A stretch of DNA of 64,000 nucleotides from NCBI GenBank assembly GCA_004352715.1, contig SCFE01000104.1:578856-642855 (forward strand), read 5' to 3'. The notes under the pieces are model-generated. The model saw only the letters and a program-made list of their open reading frames with translations, made no database searches and was not told the DNA's origin. The stretch is from Hofstenia miamia (Eukaryota > Xenacoelomorpha > Acoela). Shown here piece by piece: positions 1-12,110 of the stretch; the stretch's first letter is position 1, and each line of letters begins with the position of its first letter. The position numbers and the translations under genes are program-made.

Positions 1-528
1 GAAAAACACTGATTATACAAAATCTCTTAACCATGGTATTAACCTCACCATGACTTGAAATTAAAAGCATTTTTCGTAAATATTACAACCCAAACATCAA
101 GTGTTAGATCAATATTGCGTAAAAATACGATTTTTAATAAGTATTATGTAGCATCATCCAAAAGCAACTAAGCTGCAAGTGAAGAACAATGTCGAATGAT
201 TAATAATAATTAGAATTGATTGCAAAATTTAGTTAATGATCTTAGTTATTTGTAAGATGCAACTAAGCCTCAATATTGTTCAAATTAAGAAAAACTTGTT
301 AGCCGATCAAGTAACATTTGACAAATTAAATTGAGCGAAATTACGCTTACGAAGGAACAGCCATATTGGCAGACGAATTATTTAAAATTAAAAATCAGCA
401 GGTACTTTTGGAAAATTTTTATAAATAGCTTTGAACTAACCAGAAAATTGTTGAACAATAAATTCTTCGGAGTTTATTTTATTTTCATTCTACTCTTATC
501 TGGTTTGATTATTTAATAAAATGTGCAG

Positions 529-647
529 CTAGGCAAGTTGTGTCGAGTAGTGGCTGGATTCCATCACGGGATCGATTCGAAGGGTCCTTGTGCCAGTCAC
601 GAAACCGCACTTATGTTACGGTTAGGAGTTTTTCATTTCTTGCCTAG
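529..647. repeat. GC-richer short segment bounded by 9-bp inverted repeats
   Basis: CTAGGCAAG at 529-537 and CTTGCCTAG at 639-647 bracket 119 bases that are richer in G+C than the flanks. GATCGATTC at 569-577 fits the RNA polymerase III B-box consensus GWTCRANNC, but the A-box is poor and too close. Could be a small MITE or tRNA-derived SINE piece. Confidence 0.3.
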
Positions 648-711
648 TCTGACTATCGATCAATACATGTATGAAATAATTGATGCCTGAAACGATTGGA
701 TAGTCGACACT

Positions 712-1725
712 NNNNNNNNNNNNNNNNNNNNNNNNNNNNNNNNNNNNNNNNNNNNNNNNNNNNNNNNNNNNNNNNNNNNNNNNNNNNNNNNNNNNNNNNN
801 NNNNNNNNNNNNNNNNNNNNNNNNNNNNNNNNNNNNNNNNNNNNNNNNNNNNNNNNNNNNNNNNNNNNNNNNNNNNNNNNNNNNNNNNNNNNNNNNNNNN
901 NNNNNNNNNNNNNNNNNNNNNNNNNNNNNNNNNNNNNNNNNNNNNNNNNNNNNNNNNNNNNNNNNNNNNNNNNNNNNNNNNNNNNNNNNNNNNNNNNNNN
1001 NNNNNNNNNNNNNNNNNNNNNNNNNNNNNNNNNNNNNNNNNNNNNNNNNNNNNNNNNNNNNNNNNNNNNNNNNNNNNNNNNNNNNNNNNNNNNNNNNNNN
1101 NNNNNNNNNNNNNNNNNNNNNNNNNNNNNNNNNNNNNNNNNNNNNNNNNNNNNNNNNNNNNNNNNNNNNNNNNNNNNNNNNNNNNNNNNNNNNNNNNNNN
1201 NNNNNNNNNNNNNNNNNNNNNNNNNNNNNNNNNNNNNNNNNNNNNNNNNNNNNNNNNNNNNNNNNNNNNNNNNNNNNNNNNNNNNNNNNNNNNNNNNNNN
1301 NNNNNNNNNNNNNNNNNNNNNNNNNNNNNNNNNNNNNNNNNNNNNNNNNNNNNNNNNNNNNNNNNNNNNNNNNNNNNNNNNNNNNNNNNNNNNNNNNNNN
1401 NNNNNNNNNNNNNNNNNNNNNNNNNNNNNNNNNNNNNNNNNNNNNNNNNNNNNNNNNNNNNNNNNNNNNNNNNNNNNNNNNNNNNNNNNNNNNNNNNNNN
1501 NNNNNNNNNNNNNNNNNNNNNNNNNNNNNNNNNNNNNNNNNNNNNNNNNNNNNNNNNNNNNNNNNNNNNNNNNNNNNNNNNNNNNNNNNNNNNNNNNNNN
1601 NNNNNNNNNNNNNNNNNNNNNNNNNNNNNNNNNNNNNNNNNNNNNNNNNNNNNNNNNNNNNNNNNNNNNNNNNNNNNNNNNNNNNNNNNNNNNNNNNNNN
1701 NNNNNNNNNNNTATATATATATATA
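712..1725. other. 1,000-N gap with (AT)n at its right edge
   Basis: Exactly 1,000 N (712-1711), so a placeholder, followed by TATATATATATATA. The left edge is not AT repeat. Confidence 0.98.
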
Positions 1726-2091
1726 CATAAGGGTAATTACTAAATAAATATATGTATTCATATATATATAATGTTTTATATATCTTTAACCTAACAGCAG
1801 AAATTTTGTCACTAATTCACAACATTTTGCCACTGACTCATTGTTTTGGTCTTCATGACGTTATTCGAGAAAGCAAAGAGGGAGACGTCTTTAGCATGCT
1901 ACTATGTATGTTATTTTGAGAAGAGTATTGAAGTATATCCGATTTTTTATGTCGTATATTCGTATGTTTTATAGATTTTTGTTAGTATGTAAATTTTTTT
2001 CCGTATATTACTTTGTATATTTGTAATATTCGTGGTTGTGGTTGGTATTACAAAAATACAAAACATAGAAAGAATATATAACACCCAATAA

Positions 2092-2146
2092 CATGGATCT
2101 CTGCGATGTTTACATTTGTGTAACGTAAATATCGCAGAGATCCATG
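2092..2146. repeat. Compact hairpin with 22-bp arms
   Basis: Arms 2092-2113 and 2125-2146 are inverted copies matching at 21 of 22 positions, with an 11-base loop. The arm begins CATGGATCTCTGCGAT. Could be a foldback element, the tail-to-tail junction of a repeat, or a transcribed hairpin. Nothing in the flanks decides it. Confidence 0.8.
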
Positions 2147-4311
2147 CAAATAACAACAGTAATAGACGATTTTGCAAATTAATTCTGAGTAATTCGGAAT
2201 GGTCAATCAGCACTTCAAAAATAAACGCGTCTAAGTATACACTTGACATGGTTTCTCGAATTGATCCTGAAAGAAAGCTATTTACTTCAGTTTTTATTAT
2301 TTTGCTTACTTCGTATATACTCGATGTTAATTAACGAATAAAACATTAGGATATAAATATAAATATACAAATCGTTATATTGTAATATAATTGAGATACC
2401 TACATGTACTCGCATATTACAAACGCTAGGGCAAATGTATTTCGTGAATACAGGCATTAATATTAAATTTTATTGAAAGTAATTCTGAAATTTTTTAAAA
2501 ATTTAGGGAAATGTAATAAAATTAATTAGATATCAAAGTTCTCTTGATGCTGAACATTGTTGTGCATAAAATTAAGGACGATTGAATTCTAGAATATGTT
2601 CTAACTGAAAATATGACTTCAAATAACTTAAAATATGTATTTTCCAACAACTTGAAATTTCTCTTGTAGAATCATCGTATCATATTACTTGTGTATTTAA
2701 TGTTTAAAGGTAATTAATAAATTATGAATTACTATTACAAAGACTTCAATTTTCAGTCCTAATAACTCAAAACAACAATGTGAACAGTTAGGACATTTGT
2801 ATTCTAGGCCAGTGATATTTTAAAATTTAGGGAAGAATTTTCATGTCCTAAAGTTTGAATAGATTAAGAAAAAAAGTTTTGAGTAAGAAATTAATGTGAA
2901 CTTTGCCGATTATGAAATTGTTTTTTACAAAGGTAAAACTTTTGTAACAATCATATATAGACAGCTAACATTAAATGTTGTGTACTAAATATGTATGCAT
3001 GTTATGAACTACAGTTTTCTTGTATTGAAAAAGACTAGCGAGTCTCAAAAGGCTAAATATTTTGTAGTTCTGAAATACATTGTACAAATAGACTAGCCTT
3101 AAGGATTCATAAATAAGGCATAAATATGCGATATTCTACAGTTTTAGCAGCAATATAAATATAAAATTTTACTAGGTTGAAGCAATATGAATCATTCCTC
3201 TAAATAAAATATTTTAAATTTTGCATAATTTAAAAATGATGAAAGTGGCGTCAAATTTCCTGAAAGATAATCAGTGTGCATTTTTTAAATTAAAAAATGA
3301 ATTCATTTATCACTGTGTTCTTGAAAATGGATATTCTTAATTATATCAAAAGATTCTTTGTCGAGCTTAGCAACAAATATATTGTTCATTTTGACTTTGA
3401 TGTTGTCTCAAAACTTTTCATACGTTTAGTAAAGTAAATCATTATTTAAGAAATACAATAAAAATTACTTTGCATTTAATGGGGTAGACGCTAATGCAAT
3501 TTTTGCATTAAAATATATGTTAATGATGACACAATTAATGCATTAATTTCGTTAAAACATTGAAGAATTTAAAACACTGAATATTTTCTAGTAATGATTA
3601 AGATTTAATTTCAGATTAATCAAGAAATTCTATGTTTGCATGTTTAGAAATTTTTAAATTTGATTGAAGTTGCTGAAAATTTAGTATGCATTCCTAAGAA
3701 ATTTCAATTAATTTATTTTGAAATTCAATAAAATGGCTCATCTTCATATTGTTTAACGATTAGACTTGTATTTAATTATTATATAACTCAAAAAATAAGG
3801 CATTGTTTATCGGATGAAAATCTTTGCAATATTTTCAGAAATTTATTGAATAAAGTATTGGTATTTTATCTGCTTCAGCAAACTATCTCCATGGTATCAT
3901 AACTTCAGAAAATAGTGGACAGCCTAATATTTTAGTAAATAATTAAGATATTTTTTGAGTACTTATTTTTGAAAATGCGTGTTTTTAAATATGAAGTTTC
4001 CTATAACAAACAAATAAACTGCTTAATGTCAAGGATTTATCTGTGAATCATATATTTATTTGTTAGTCAAATGCAATAATGAACATTTTGTCAATTATTC
4101 TGAAGTATAGATCACTCGTTTTCTTAAATCTATTTCTTATCAAATATTTTATAATTAACTAGGAGTTGCCAAACTCTTTCTAATGATTAGATTTTCTACC
4201 AACACCAATAGCTAAGAATTACACTTTGATTGCAGACTCCGTAAAAACATAAAATCGTTTTTAACGATGAAAAATAAAAACATATCGGTGGCAGATTTTC
4301 TTTAATTTTGT

Positions 4312-4576
4312 AAAAAAACATAATCTCCACAATATATTTTTTTAAGTTATGAAATTTGCAACGTGATATATTAACATTTTTGCACTAAAATCTAATTTGT
4401 TGTTATAAAATGTAGCTACAGAAAGAGAATAATNNNNNNNNNNNNNNNNNNNNNAAAAAAACATAATCTCCACAATATATTTTTTTAAGTTATGAAATTT
4501 GCAACGTGATATATTAACATTTTTGCACTAAAATCTAATTTGTTGTTATAAAATGTAGCTACAGAAAGAGAATAAT
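4312..4576. repeat. Exact 122-bp duplication around a 21-N gap (assembly artefact)
   Basis: 4312-4433 and 4455-4576 read as the same sequence, and the only thing between them is the run of 21 N at 4434-4454. This is what an unmerged overlap between two contigs looks like, so one copy is most likely false. Confidence 0.95.
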
Positions 4577-6775
4577 TTAATTTTATACTTTTTATGCTTT
4601 GTATTTTTAAATGATGTTTACACTAATTCGAAAATATATGACTGTATTTTTTGGATTTGTTAATGTCACACACTGTAAGCAATATACATTTAGAAAAATT
4701 GTTGAAACACTATCAGATATTTTGATATATAAGGCAATAAATTTAGTTTCTGGTAAATGGAGTTGCGCATAGCCTACCTAAATTGTGGAAAGATTCTTAG
4801 GTGGAATACTTTTTCCCACTGACAAATATCTCTTTCCAAAGAAAAACAAAGAGGTTCATTGAATTTAGTGCACTTCAATTTTGTATCGCCTGGTGGCCAC
4901 TGATCTTAAAAATTGGCAGTTTTTATGGCACAGACAACCCTACCCCTGTATATTTTTTAGAAAAATCGACTAAAATGCAACTGTAAATCATAAGTAGGTG
5001 TTTGTATGTGACTAGATAATCAAAAATGAGTTGCACACTTGAGTTCACTAAAAGTGTTTCCAAAAACACACTGTTAATAGAGTGCGTTTTAGCAATGAAA
5101 AATTAAAATTCAATATAACATTCTACAAATCGTTCTTTCCTCACTCTACTAGGAAGTTGCATTTATGCAAAGTCATATTATCAAAAATTTATAAACAAAA
5201 ATCCTGATCTTTTAAGTCTAAGACGTTAAATTGCTAGAAGGCTTTCCTTCAAAATTATTGCACGTTTTTATTATGTAAGAAATTAATTATTGCTGCTTTC
5301 TGTCTTATGTCTCATTAAGCGAAAAGAAAATAATTTCTTTGTTATCACTTGAATATATTATTCAAAGTCTAGTCTATTAAAACGCAAACACCGACAGTCG
5401 TTTATCAAGTTATTGATTTGTATCTTCTGATAAAGACCCATAACGTTTTTTACAAAGTTAGGAGTTCGCATTTAAGAAAGAAATCCATCAATAATTGAAG
5501 GACATCTTCTAAGTATACGCAACTGTGCACTGAAGATAAGCATTGACAACAAACGTCTGTCAGCCTATTTTTTAAAGGGATTTCCTACATTAATGAATTT
5601 TTAAACTGGAATCTTAAATAATTGTCGCAGATGTGTGGGTTTTCACTAATAAAGAGAGAATTTCTTTCTACGTAAATATGCGACAATGCATGGTGTAACT
5701 TTAAATATAATGCCTAAGCGGCTTTCCAGTGCAATTAATTATTATATTCAGAAAAAATTGTAATTTGTTGATTTTCAAATTAATATTGTTGTTGACGAAG
5801 ATTTCTATATTTATGCAAAACTTAGCAATCTATGAAAATAATTACAGCGAAAATTTACTATTAACTTTCATAATATTTGAAATTGTTAAATGAAATTCTT
5901 TAAATTCACTTAAAGAATATCTTTTTAATTTAAACTTGCGTGCTCCTCTTCTAAATGCAGCTAACAATGTCGTAATTGCAAATTCCATGAAGTTATTAGT
6001 ATTTGTTTCAAAATTTATTCGCTCGAATTAAGTCAAATTCAATTCTGTAAATAACTTCTGCGTAGATGTTTAAATTTTAATTGGAGAATTGTCATTTTTC
6101 TTTGAAATTCATGCTTCCGGATTTCTTAAGATTTACTGTCCTTTAAGTCACTCACATGTGTATTAGAATGTCATACGTATTGTAAATATCATTTGTAACA
6201 ATCTTGTTTTACAAGGTGCCTTGTCAAACTGAAGTCCGAAATTCCTTCTGTATAAGAATTCAAATATCCGCAACCTTTGCTTATACTCCTGACGTTAACT
6301 TCCTCCTTCCATTATAAGCCAGTACATAGCCTTGAGCTTTTCGGTCATATTCCTTTTGTTTACCGACATCAGACGACTAGCAGACGAAATTGATGCATTT
6401 TAAACATAGGTCGCTTAGCAGTACTGCAATATCATAAAACTCAACTAGAATAGTAGTAAATTTAATTTGTCAATGGAGACATATTTTCTAATACATCCGA
6501 TACAAGAACTATGGTTCCTATTGCTAGACTTAGCAACGAAATTTGGCAATTGGCTGTGCTAAGTAATACAATTTGATTGCACAAAATGAACAGATCTTTG
6601 ATTTCACGAAGCATAAGTATGTAAATTTCATAATTTTAAAACTATAACGGTTTACAATATCTCATGATGTTTCATTAAATTTTCTTTAATTACTTGTTGA
6701 AAACGAAAAATTGCTAAACTATTTATCAGTAAAACATTTATTCCAGTAAAAACTCTCTGGATTCTTTCATTGCCG

Positions 6776-6776
<1 letters not shown>

Positions 6777-6807
<31 letters not shown>

Positions 6808-6864
6808 NNNNNNNNNNNNNNNNNNNNNNNNNNNNNNNNNNNNNNNNNNNNNNNNNNNNNNNNN

Positions 6865-6896
<32 letters not shown>

Positions 6897-6949
6897 GTCT
6901 TTCCGTTTTAATTCCTGTACACATAACATGTTACATGTAAAGAGGAATA

Positions 6950-6993
<44 letters not shown>
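6777..6993. repeat. Two (AT)n arrays, the first containing a 57-N gap
   Basis: 6777-6894 is (AT)n interrupted by N at 6808-6864. 6953-6993 is a second pure array, 58 bases on. Confidence 0.95.
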
Positions 6994-6995
<2 letters not shown>

Positions 6996-8302
6996 GTAGT
7001 TAGGTGACCGCATATCTTTCCCTGAATCATGTACCAATGACCTAACTATAACTTCAAAATGCTCCAACTAACACTGAATCATCTGCCACCTGAACTATTT
7101 AGTCATTATTAATTCTGAAGATATGTAAGCAATTTTTTTGGTAGAACACCGTTAATAGTAAATCAATTTTTTTCTGTTAGACTCTTAAACATTGTTTCAA
7201 TTAATTAATTTTTTCTGTTGTTCATTTATTAATTAACCAAATTTTAGAAATGCATCAATCCTACCTAAAAATGGAGTTTTTTTTGCTAAAAATATGTAAA
7301 TATTTTGATAATTATATTTTTTTCAAGCCAAATGTCAGGCACCTTTTCTTTATTCTCAAAATGAATGACTAAATCTTATTTTAGTAATTACATTTTTAAC
7401 AAACTCCTAATATAAATATTGATGCTCCCATAATAATTTGTAACTGTCAGAAATTTTTAATAGTCTGAAATATAGTCTCATCATTCTGCAGCGGAAATTA
7501 TGCCATGAATGTAAAATGTGAATAACTTTTTATTATTGTTTATGAAATTGTGAATATTCTCAAATCTGAGTGTTATTGTATGGGTATTAGTATGCATAGT
7601 TATCTTTAGCTTTTTGAGAAAGAATATATTGCCAAAACATTTTTTTACATACTGGAAAATAGACGTCATTGTTCGGAAGCTCTCTTAGAAAGAAGTCATC
7701 AATCATTCCATGGCATTGCTTATCCTAAAAACTGAAAACTCTATTGATTTGCATGTCTGCTTTGCATTAATGTAGTTTTTCTATTCAACATTTTGTCACA
7801 TATGGAAAAGTTTTGGGTCTTTTTTAGGTCTAAAATAACTCTGAGTCAATAATTGGTTTGCTCTAGTGTTTATAGATTATTAAAAAAGGTTTTCCAGTGA
7901 TATTTCACAAATCAATCCATAGCATCAATATTTGTTTACTGAACATCGCATAGTATTGAGACGACGCACGAGACTTTTATTTAACACAAATATGCCGAAA
8001 GGTTTCGTTTTCATCACTTTTGAATCAAGTTGTACTTTGCAGAGGTAATTCTTAATATGCTAAGGCTTTTCCAAATTGCCTTTTTAAAATCAGCAGTTCG
8101 GCTTCCTTACTATAATTTCTGCCAGTTTCCTTGAATTAAATTAAATTTAAAATTTTGGAACAGAAGGTGGAAGTTTTCAATTGTGCTTGCACAGGCTGGA
8201 TATTTCTTGGAAATTTAAGTCATCCGGCCCGTTTTATGATGGTTACCAAATACATTCTAAAATTTTGTAGTTTGATAGACTATAGTTGGGTATCTTAAAA
8301 AC

Positions 8303-8461
8303 TATATATATATATATATATATNNNNNNNNNNNNNNNNNNNNNNNNNNNNNNNNNNNNNNNNNNNNNNNNNNNNNNNNNNNNNNNNNNNNNNNNNNNNN
8401 NNNNNNNNNNNNNNNNNNNNNNNNNNNNNNNNNNNNNNNNNTATATATATATATATATATT
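8303..8461. repeat. (AT)n array with a 118-N gap
   Basis: Pure TA units on both sides of N at 8324-8441. Confidence 0.95.
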
Positions 8462-8499
8462 GAAAATTTACAGTCAAACGCGTAATATTTGAACTGTTA

Positions 8500-8870
8500 G
8501 GATGTGACCTCGCTCTTTCCCGCCCAGAATGTTTTTAAAAAACAAAATATTTCAGTGTAGTGTTTGTTCGCATTGGCATTAGACCTGCTCATAAAATGAA
8601 CACTAGGAATGGAAATACTTTTCATATTTTTACAAAAATTGGTTTCTCAATGACAAAAAATATTACTTGCGTGTACTTCAGGCACAAGAATAAGTTTTAG
8701 CACATATCTTTATCATTGCATGAGCGGGCCCTACCCCATAAATATGTCCATGTAAAATCTTTCAATACTTCTCAACAGGTGCCGATGAAGTTGCTCAAAA
8801 TGCGGACAAATCGATTTTTTGCGTAAAAGTAGTGAAAAGAGGGTTAAATAAGTTTCAAATTCATCGCGAA
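8500..8870 (-). repeat. Dispersed repeat A, copy 1
   Basis: In reverse complement shares ordered words with 19640-19860: GATTTG...GCATTTTGA, TTTACATGGACATATTTATG, GCCTGAAGTACA and CATTGAGAAA. Non-coding and moderately diverged. Confidence 0.7.
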
Positions 8871-9251
8871 ACATTTTTTTAATCTGAAATTGGAAAGGAG
8901 AATTCCCGAATTTCACAAATTCAAATTCGAAATTCGAAACCCATTTTAAAAATTGAATTCACATGGTTGTATTTGTATTTTAAAGTTAAAGAATCTTCAT
9001 AAATTAATATAGGGAACTGTATCCAATGCCTAATCATTATTACAAATCTCAAATACAAACATGTATAAAATATTTTTTTAAAACTTTTGAAAAAATGTAA
9101 ATGGATAGTTTCTATTGTGAAATTAATAGAAATTTGAATTTGTTATAAATAAATTTATGTTTCATAAAGAAGTGAAAATTCCGTGTAGTCAACAAATAGA
9201 ATACTCATTCTGTCATATTTAGAAAAAATGGAATTTAAAGTAACACCTAAA

Positions 9252-9257
9252 TTTATT
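9252..9257 (-). promoter_or_regulatory. Possible polyadenylation signal of the GPCR gene
   Basis: AATAAA on the minus strand, about 87 bases after the receptor's stop codon. Position and sequence fit a short 3' UTR, but AATAAA is frequent by chance in DNA this AT-rich. Confidence 0.35.
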
Positions 9258-9343
9258 TTGGGAAATTACATTACAAACATTTGAAAATGCCGACAGTATT
9301 TAATGTTTTAGAAACACACTTATAAGAACATGTACACAAAACA

Positions 9344-10561
9344 TTAAACTTGCACGCTACCGACATTATTTTGATTTAAATGAATATCCACAGTTCGATC
9401 GGAATGCAAAGAGTCCTTGTTTATGTGCTTCAGCAGAGCATTGCATTTAAAGCAAGACAGCCATTTCGATGTTAATGTACGTAGTCGTCGTCGATAGATC
9501 TTACTGGTGAAAAAGTATATAAATGAATTTGGGCAATAATTAAAAATGAACATGTAGCGCAAAACATCGAGAGGCGAATATAGATCCGAAAAAAATCGCA
9601 TTTGGAAAAAGTTCGATGAAATGTTCATGTACTGCATGATGATTAGATAGTCGTTGGCTAAGATATATGGGCAGACACAAACCATAAACAACATACTTAC
9701 TGTGAATAAGGTCAGAGTTATTAACTCTCTTCTGTCTCCTTTGACGGAATTGTCACGTTTCTTTTTGCGAATGAAGCTAAATCCACCACTTTTCTTAGGT
9801 TTATCTTCAGATGAAGTACTAGTAATGGAGACATTCTTACCAATTTTCTTATTTTGGCTCTTAATCTTAAACAAAACCTTGACGTAGACAAAAAACATTG
9901 AAAATGTAGTGAGAAAAACTAAGAAAGTCATTACACTATAAAACTGAATGTCGATGATGACTTGTACTGATGACGAGACTATGGGATACACTCCTCCAGA
10001 AAGACCCTCCATAGTTGAAAACAAGAATATAGTCGAAATGATCACTTTTACACGGTGCTTAGCAAATTGCATTTTATATTCCACAGGACGGCAAATAGCA
10101 TAGTAACGATTTATAGTTATCAAAAAAATCATCTGATATGACGAGAGGGTAATCGATACAAAGAGAAAAAACTCGAAAATCTGTACATAAAGAATATTAT
10201 TGCCGACTTCCATTTTGATAGCTGTTATTATGATATTGCAGATATTGAAGAAGAAATCTACCCCACAAAGTGCAATGATCATTAACTCGCTTGGTGTTGG
10301 CTTATTGTTTTGAAGGTAAACTAGTGCAGTAATGACACTTCCGAATATTCCGCAAGAACCCATTGTGATTATGAGTAAGAAGTTTATAAATTCTTTGTAT
10401 TCTGAAAATGAATTTTGAACAGGTAATACAGCTTCTGAAAAATTGGATGTAGTTTCATATGGGGAAACCATCACCACCGGTGGGAGGTTTGAATAATTGT
10501 AGTTGGTTCTGTGTTCAATCAAAGAATTGAAATCTATGGTGTTGCTTGAATTCAGAATCAT
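9344..10561 (-). CDS. Orphan rhodopsin-class (class A) G-protein-coupled receptor, single coding exon
   Basis: Uninterrupted frame of 405 residues ending in TAA, read from the ATG at 10561-10559; an in-frame GTG six bases upstream is not a plausible animal start. Seven hydrophobic segments lie at about residues 59-83, 92-114, 124-150, 170-193, 205-231, 281-305 and 331-351, with a 50-residue basic, Ser-rich third inner loop (232-280). Class A landmarks seen are Asp102 in helix 2, NRYYAICRP at 151-159 (the DRY site with Asp changed to Asn), FMVCVCP at 292-298 (CWxP with Trp changed to Val), NSFIY at 345-349 (NPxxY with Pro changed to Ser) and an Arg-rich helix 8 followed by Cys370/Cys373, possible lipid anchors. 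The N-terminus has N-glycosylation sites NSS (4), NYS (22) and NFS (40). The usual helix-3 Cys for the outer disulphide and the helix-4 Trp are missing. It should sit in the plasma membrane and couple to G proteins; the ligand is unknown. The intact long frame beside decayed relics argues for purifying selection. Receptor class is secure, subfamily is not. Confidence 0.9.
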   Translation of the reverse strand: MILNSSNTIDFNSLIEHRTNYNYSNLPPVVMVSPYETTSNFSEAVLPVQNSFSEYKEFINFLLIITMGSCGIFGSVITALVYLQNNKPTPSELMIIALCGVDFFFNICNIIITAIKMEVGNNILYVQIFEFFLFVSITLSSYQMIFLITINRYYAICRPVEYKMQFAKHRVKVIISTIFLFSTMEGLSGGVYPIVSSSVQVIIDIQFYSVMTFLVFLTTFSMFFVYVKVLFKIKSQNKKIGKNVSITSTSSEDKPKKSGGFSFIRKKKRDNSVKGDRRELITLTLFTVSMLFMVCVCPYILANDYLIIMQYMNISSNFFQMRFFSDLYSPLDVLRYMFIFNYCPNSFIYFFTSKIYRRRLRTLTSKWLSCFKCNALLKHINKDSLHSDRTVDIHLNQNNVGSVQV

Positions 10562-10568
10562 ACCCACA

Positions 10569-10590
10569 CCTAAATATTACTATTGTTAGG
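10569..10590 (-). promoter_or_regulatory. Putative 3' splice site in the 5' UTR of the GPCR gene
   Basis: On the minus strand a branch-point-like CTAAC (10589-10585) is followed by an AT-rich stretch and TTTAG, then GTGTGGGT and the receptor's ATG. This is a normal acceptor layout, with about 17 bases from branch A to AG, and puts the exon edge at 10569, eight bases before the start codon. It implies a non-coding first exon further upstream (higher coordinates). The donor exon was not identified. Confidence 0.4.
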
Positions 10591-10610
10591 ATCCAATTTT
10601 AAAATTTTTA

Positions 10611-12110
10611 AATAATAATAATAAAGATTTATTATTCATATATGGACACTATACAGTAGAATATATACTAAATTTACGTTAATAATGTACATAAGGCACT
10701 CGGCAGAAACGACATAAACATATTGCATATTTTTACAGTTGTTTTTAACGGAATAGTTAAAGTTATTTAAAAACTGTTCTTGGAAGAAATCTTTTAATGA
10801 TGTTTCAATGATGGAAGGTTTTGATGTATATACTTAGCAAGAATTGCAATTTTATTTAAATAAAAACATCTGTTTTATCCTTTTATTTGAAGATTGTAAG
10901 ATTTGAAGAACGAAGCCGGTAATTTCTTGGTAGATATTCAGATATTATGTTTGATAGTTCCAAATCATATTGGTCGTTCAATAGCTTATTAAAATATATT
11001 TTATCAAGTAACTGAAAATAGTAGGGTATCGGAAGCATTTTTAAGCGTATCAATTGTGATTTATAATCAAGTCCTGGTAGTATCCACTTAAAACATCTAT
11101 GTTGAAAGGCTTCTAGCTTATCAATTATGAAGGGGATAGTTCCATCAGAATTCAGCCATAACTTAGACAAAATAATACCAATGATTTATAAAGAGTTAAC
11201 TTGATCTTAAAATGAGTTGGGTATGGAATGTTCCGTTTAATATTAGAAAAAAGATAATTGCAACTTTTTAATTTCTTCAAATATTGAGCAGAGCAAGAGA
11301 GGTTAGGTGTTATTATCAGGCCCAGATCTTTAACAAAATCATTTGCTACAATTGGCGCCATTATGATAGGGATAGACTGTGTTACTTTATCACAAAATCT
11401 AATAATAGGAGATTATTCTTTGACCACGTTTGTATTTCCTTGAAATCATTTACAATATTGTTAATATTAGAACTGCATAATTTATCGTCAACAGCATATA
11501 TAAATATCTTATTAAAGTTACAGCTTAAAGGCAAATCATTCATATAAATTATAAACAAAAAGTGGGCCATGGACGGACCCTTAAGGAACTCTACTTTTAA
11601 CAGAAAGTAATGTGGACTTGAAACCATCATATATCACTATGAAATCTTTTGCTAAGATAAGATTTTAATAAACAAAATAAATTTTCACCAATTCCAAAAA
11701 ACTGTAATTTTGTGAGTAATTGTAGTGAGAAACAGAATCGAAAGCCTTTTTAAAGTCAGTGTATAGAACATATGTAGGATGCGATAAGTCATTATTGAAG
11801 TAAACATAATCCAGATATAAAAGTAGTTGAGTGTATGTATTTCTTTTACTTACGAAACCAAACTGTTGTTCAAATCAAAATGATCGAAAATGTTCATATA
11901 AATGTTTGTAAATTAGCTTTTCAAAGATTAAGGATAATTTCGGTAATATACTGATAGGTCTGTATTTTGAGATTTCATTTTTCTTGCCACTTTTGTGAAT
12001 TGGAACAAAGTGGATAATTTTCCAAGCATCTGGAAATATACCTATATTTAAACAATACGAAATAGTAATAAGATATGAGGGGTAATTCTGACGAAAATCG
12101 TTTTAAGAAA
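10611..12110 (-). mobile_element. Decayed 5'-truncated non-LTR retrotransposon (CR1/jockey-like LINE), reverse transcriptase relic
   Basis: Minus-strand translation across three frames gives a classic LINE reverse transcriptase in order. FPDAWKI then VPIHKSGKK and KYRPISILP come from about 12035-11930, FEKLI and QQFGF near 11880, and YTDFKKAFDSVSH near 11760 (first catalytic Asp block). A GPSMAHFLFIIYMNDLPLS block with YAVDD in place of YADD lies in 11630-11382, and thumb/C-terminal sequence (KDLGLIITPNLS, LYKSLVLFCLSYG, SKLWL, then to YRLRSSNL) ends at about 10883. Several frameshifts and stops make it inactive. Endonuclease and 5' parts are absent, the usual 5' truncation. The 3' end appears to lie at an ATT-rich tail near 10611-10640, only about 40 bases upstream of the GPCR splice acceptor, in the same orientation. 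Clade assignment (CR1/jockey side) is by motif feel only. Confidence 0.85.

Larger units (their letters stand above)
1726..6776. other. Non-coding AT-rich stretch
   Basis: Apart from the hairpin at 2092 and the duplication at 4312 I see no gene, RNA or recognisable repeat. Short frames here have no protein-like pattern. Confidence 0.6.

Noticed and set aside
2092-2146. MicroRNA precursor
   Set aside because: Stem is nearly perfect and shorter than a usual precursor, with no lower stem; kept only as a hairpin.
6652-7067. Reading frames rich in IYIYIY on either strand at (AT)n arrays (here and at 8.3, 14.2, 25.7, 27.8, 45.6, 47.4, 48.4, 49.0 and 62.7 kb)
   Set aside because: Translations of TA repeats and N runs, open only because (TA)n has no stop; not genes.
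9654-9887. 77-codon plus-strand frame
   Set aside because: Antisense shadow inside the GPCR coding exon.
10565-10567. GTG as start of the GPCR
   Set aside because: Animal mRNAs start at ATG; the ATG at 10561 is two codons in and follows a splice-site-like sequence.
11284-11547. Plus-strand frame of 87 codons
   Set aside because: Antisense to the LINE reverse transcriptase.
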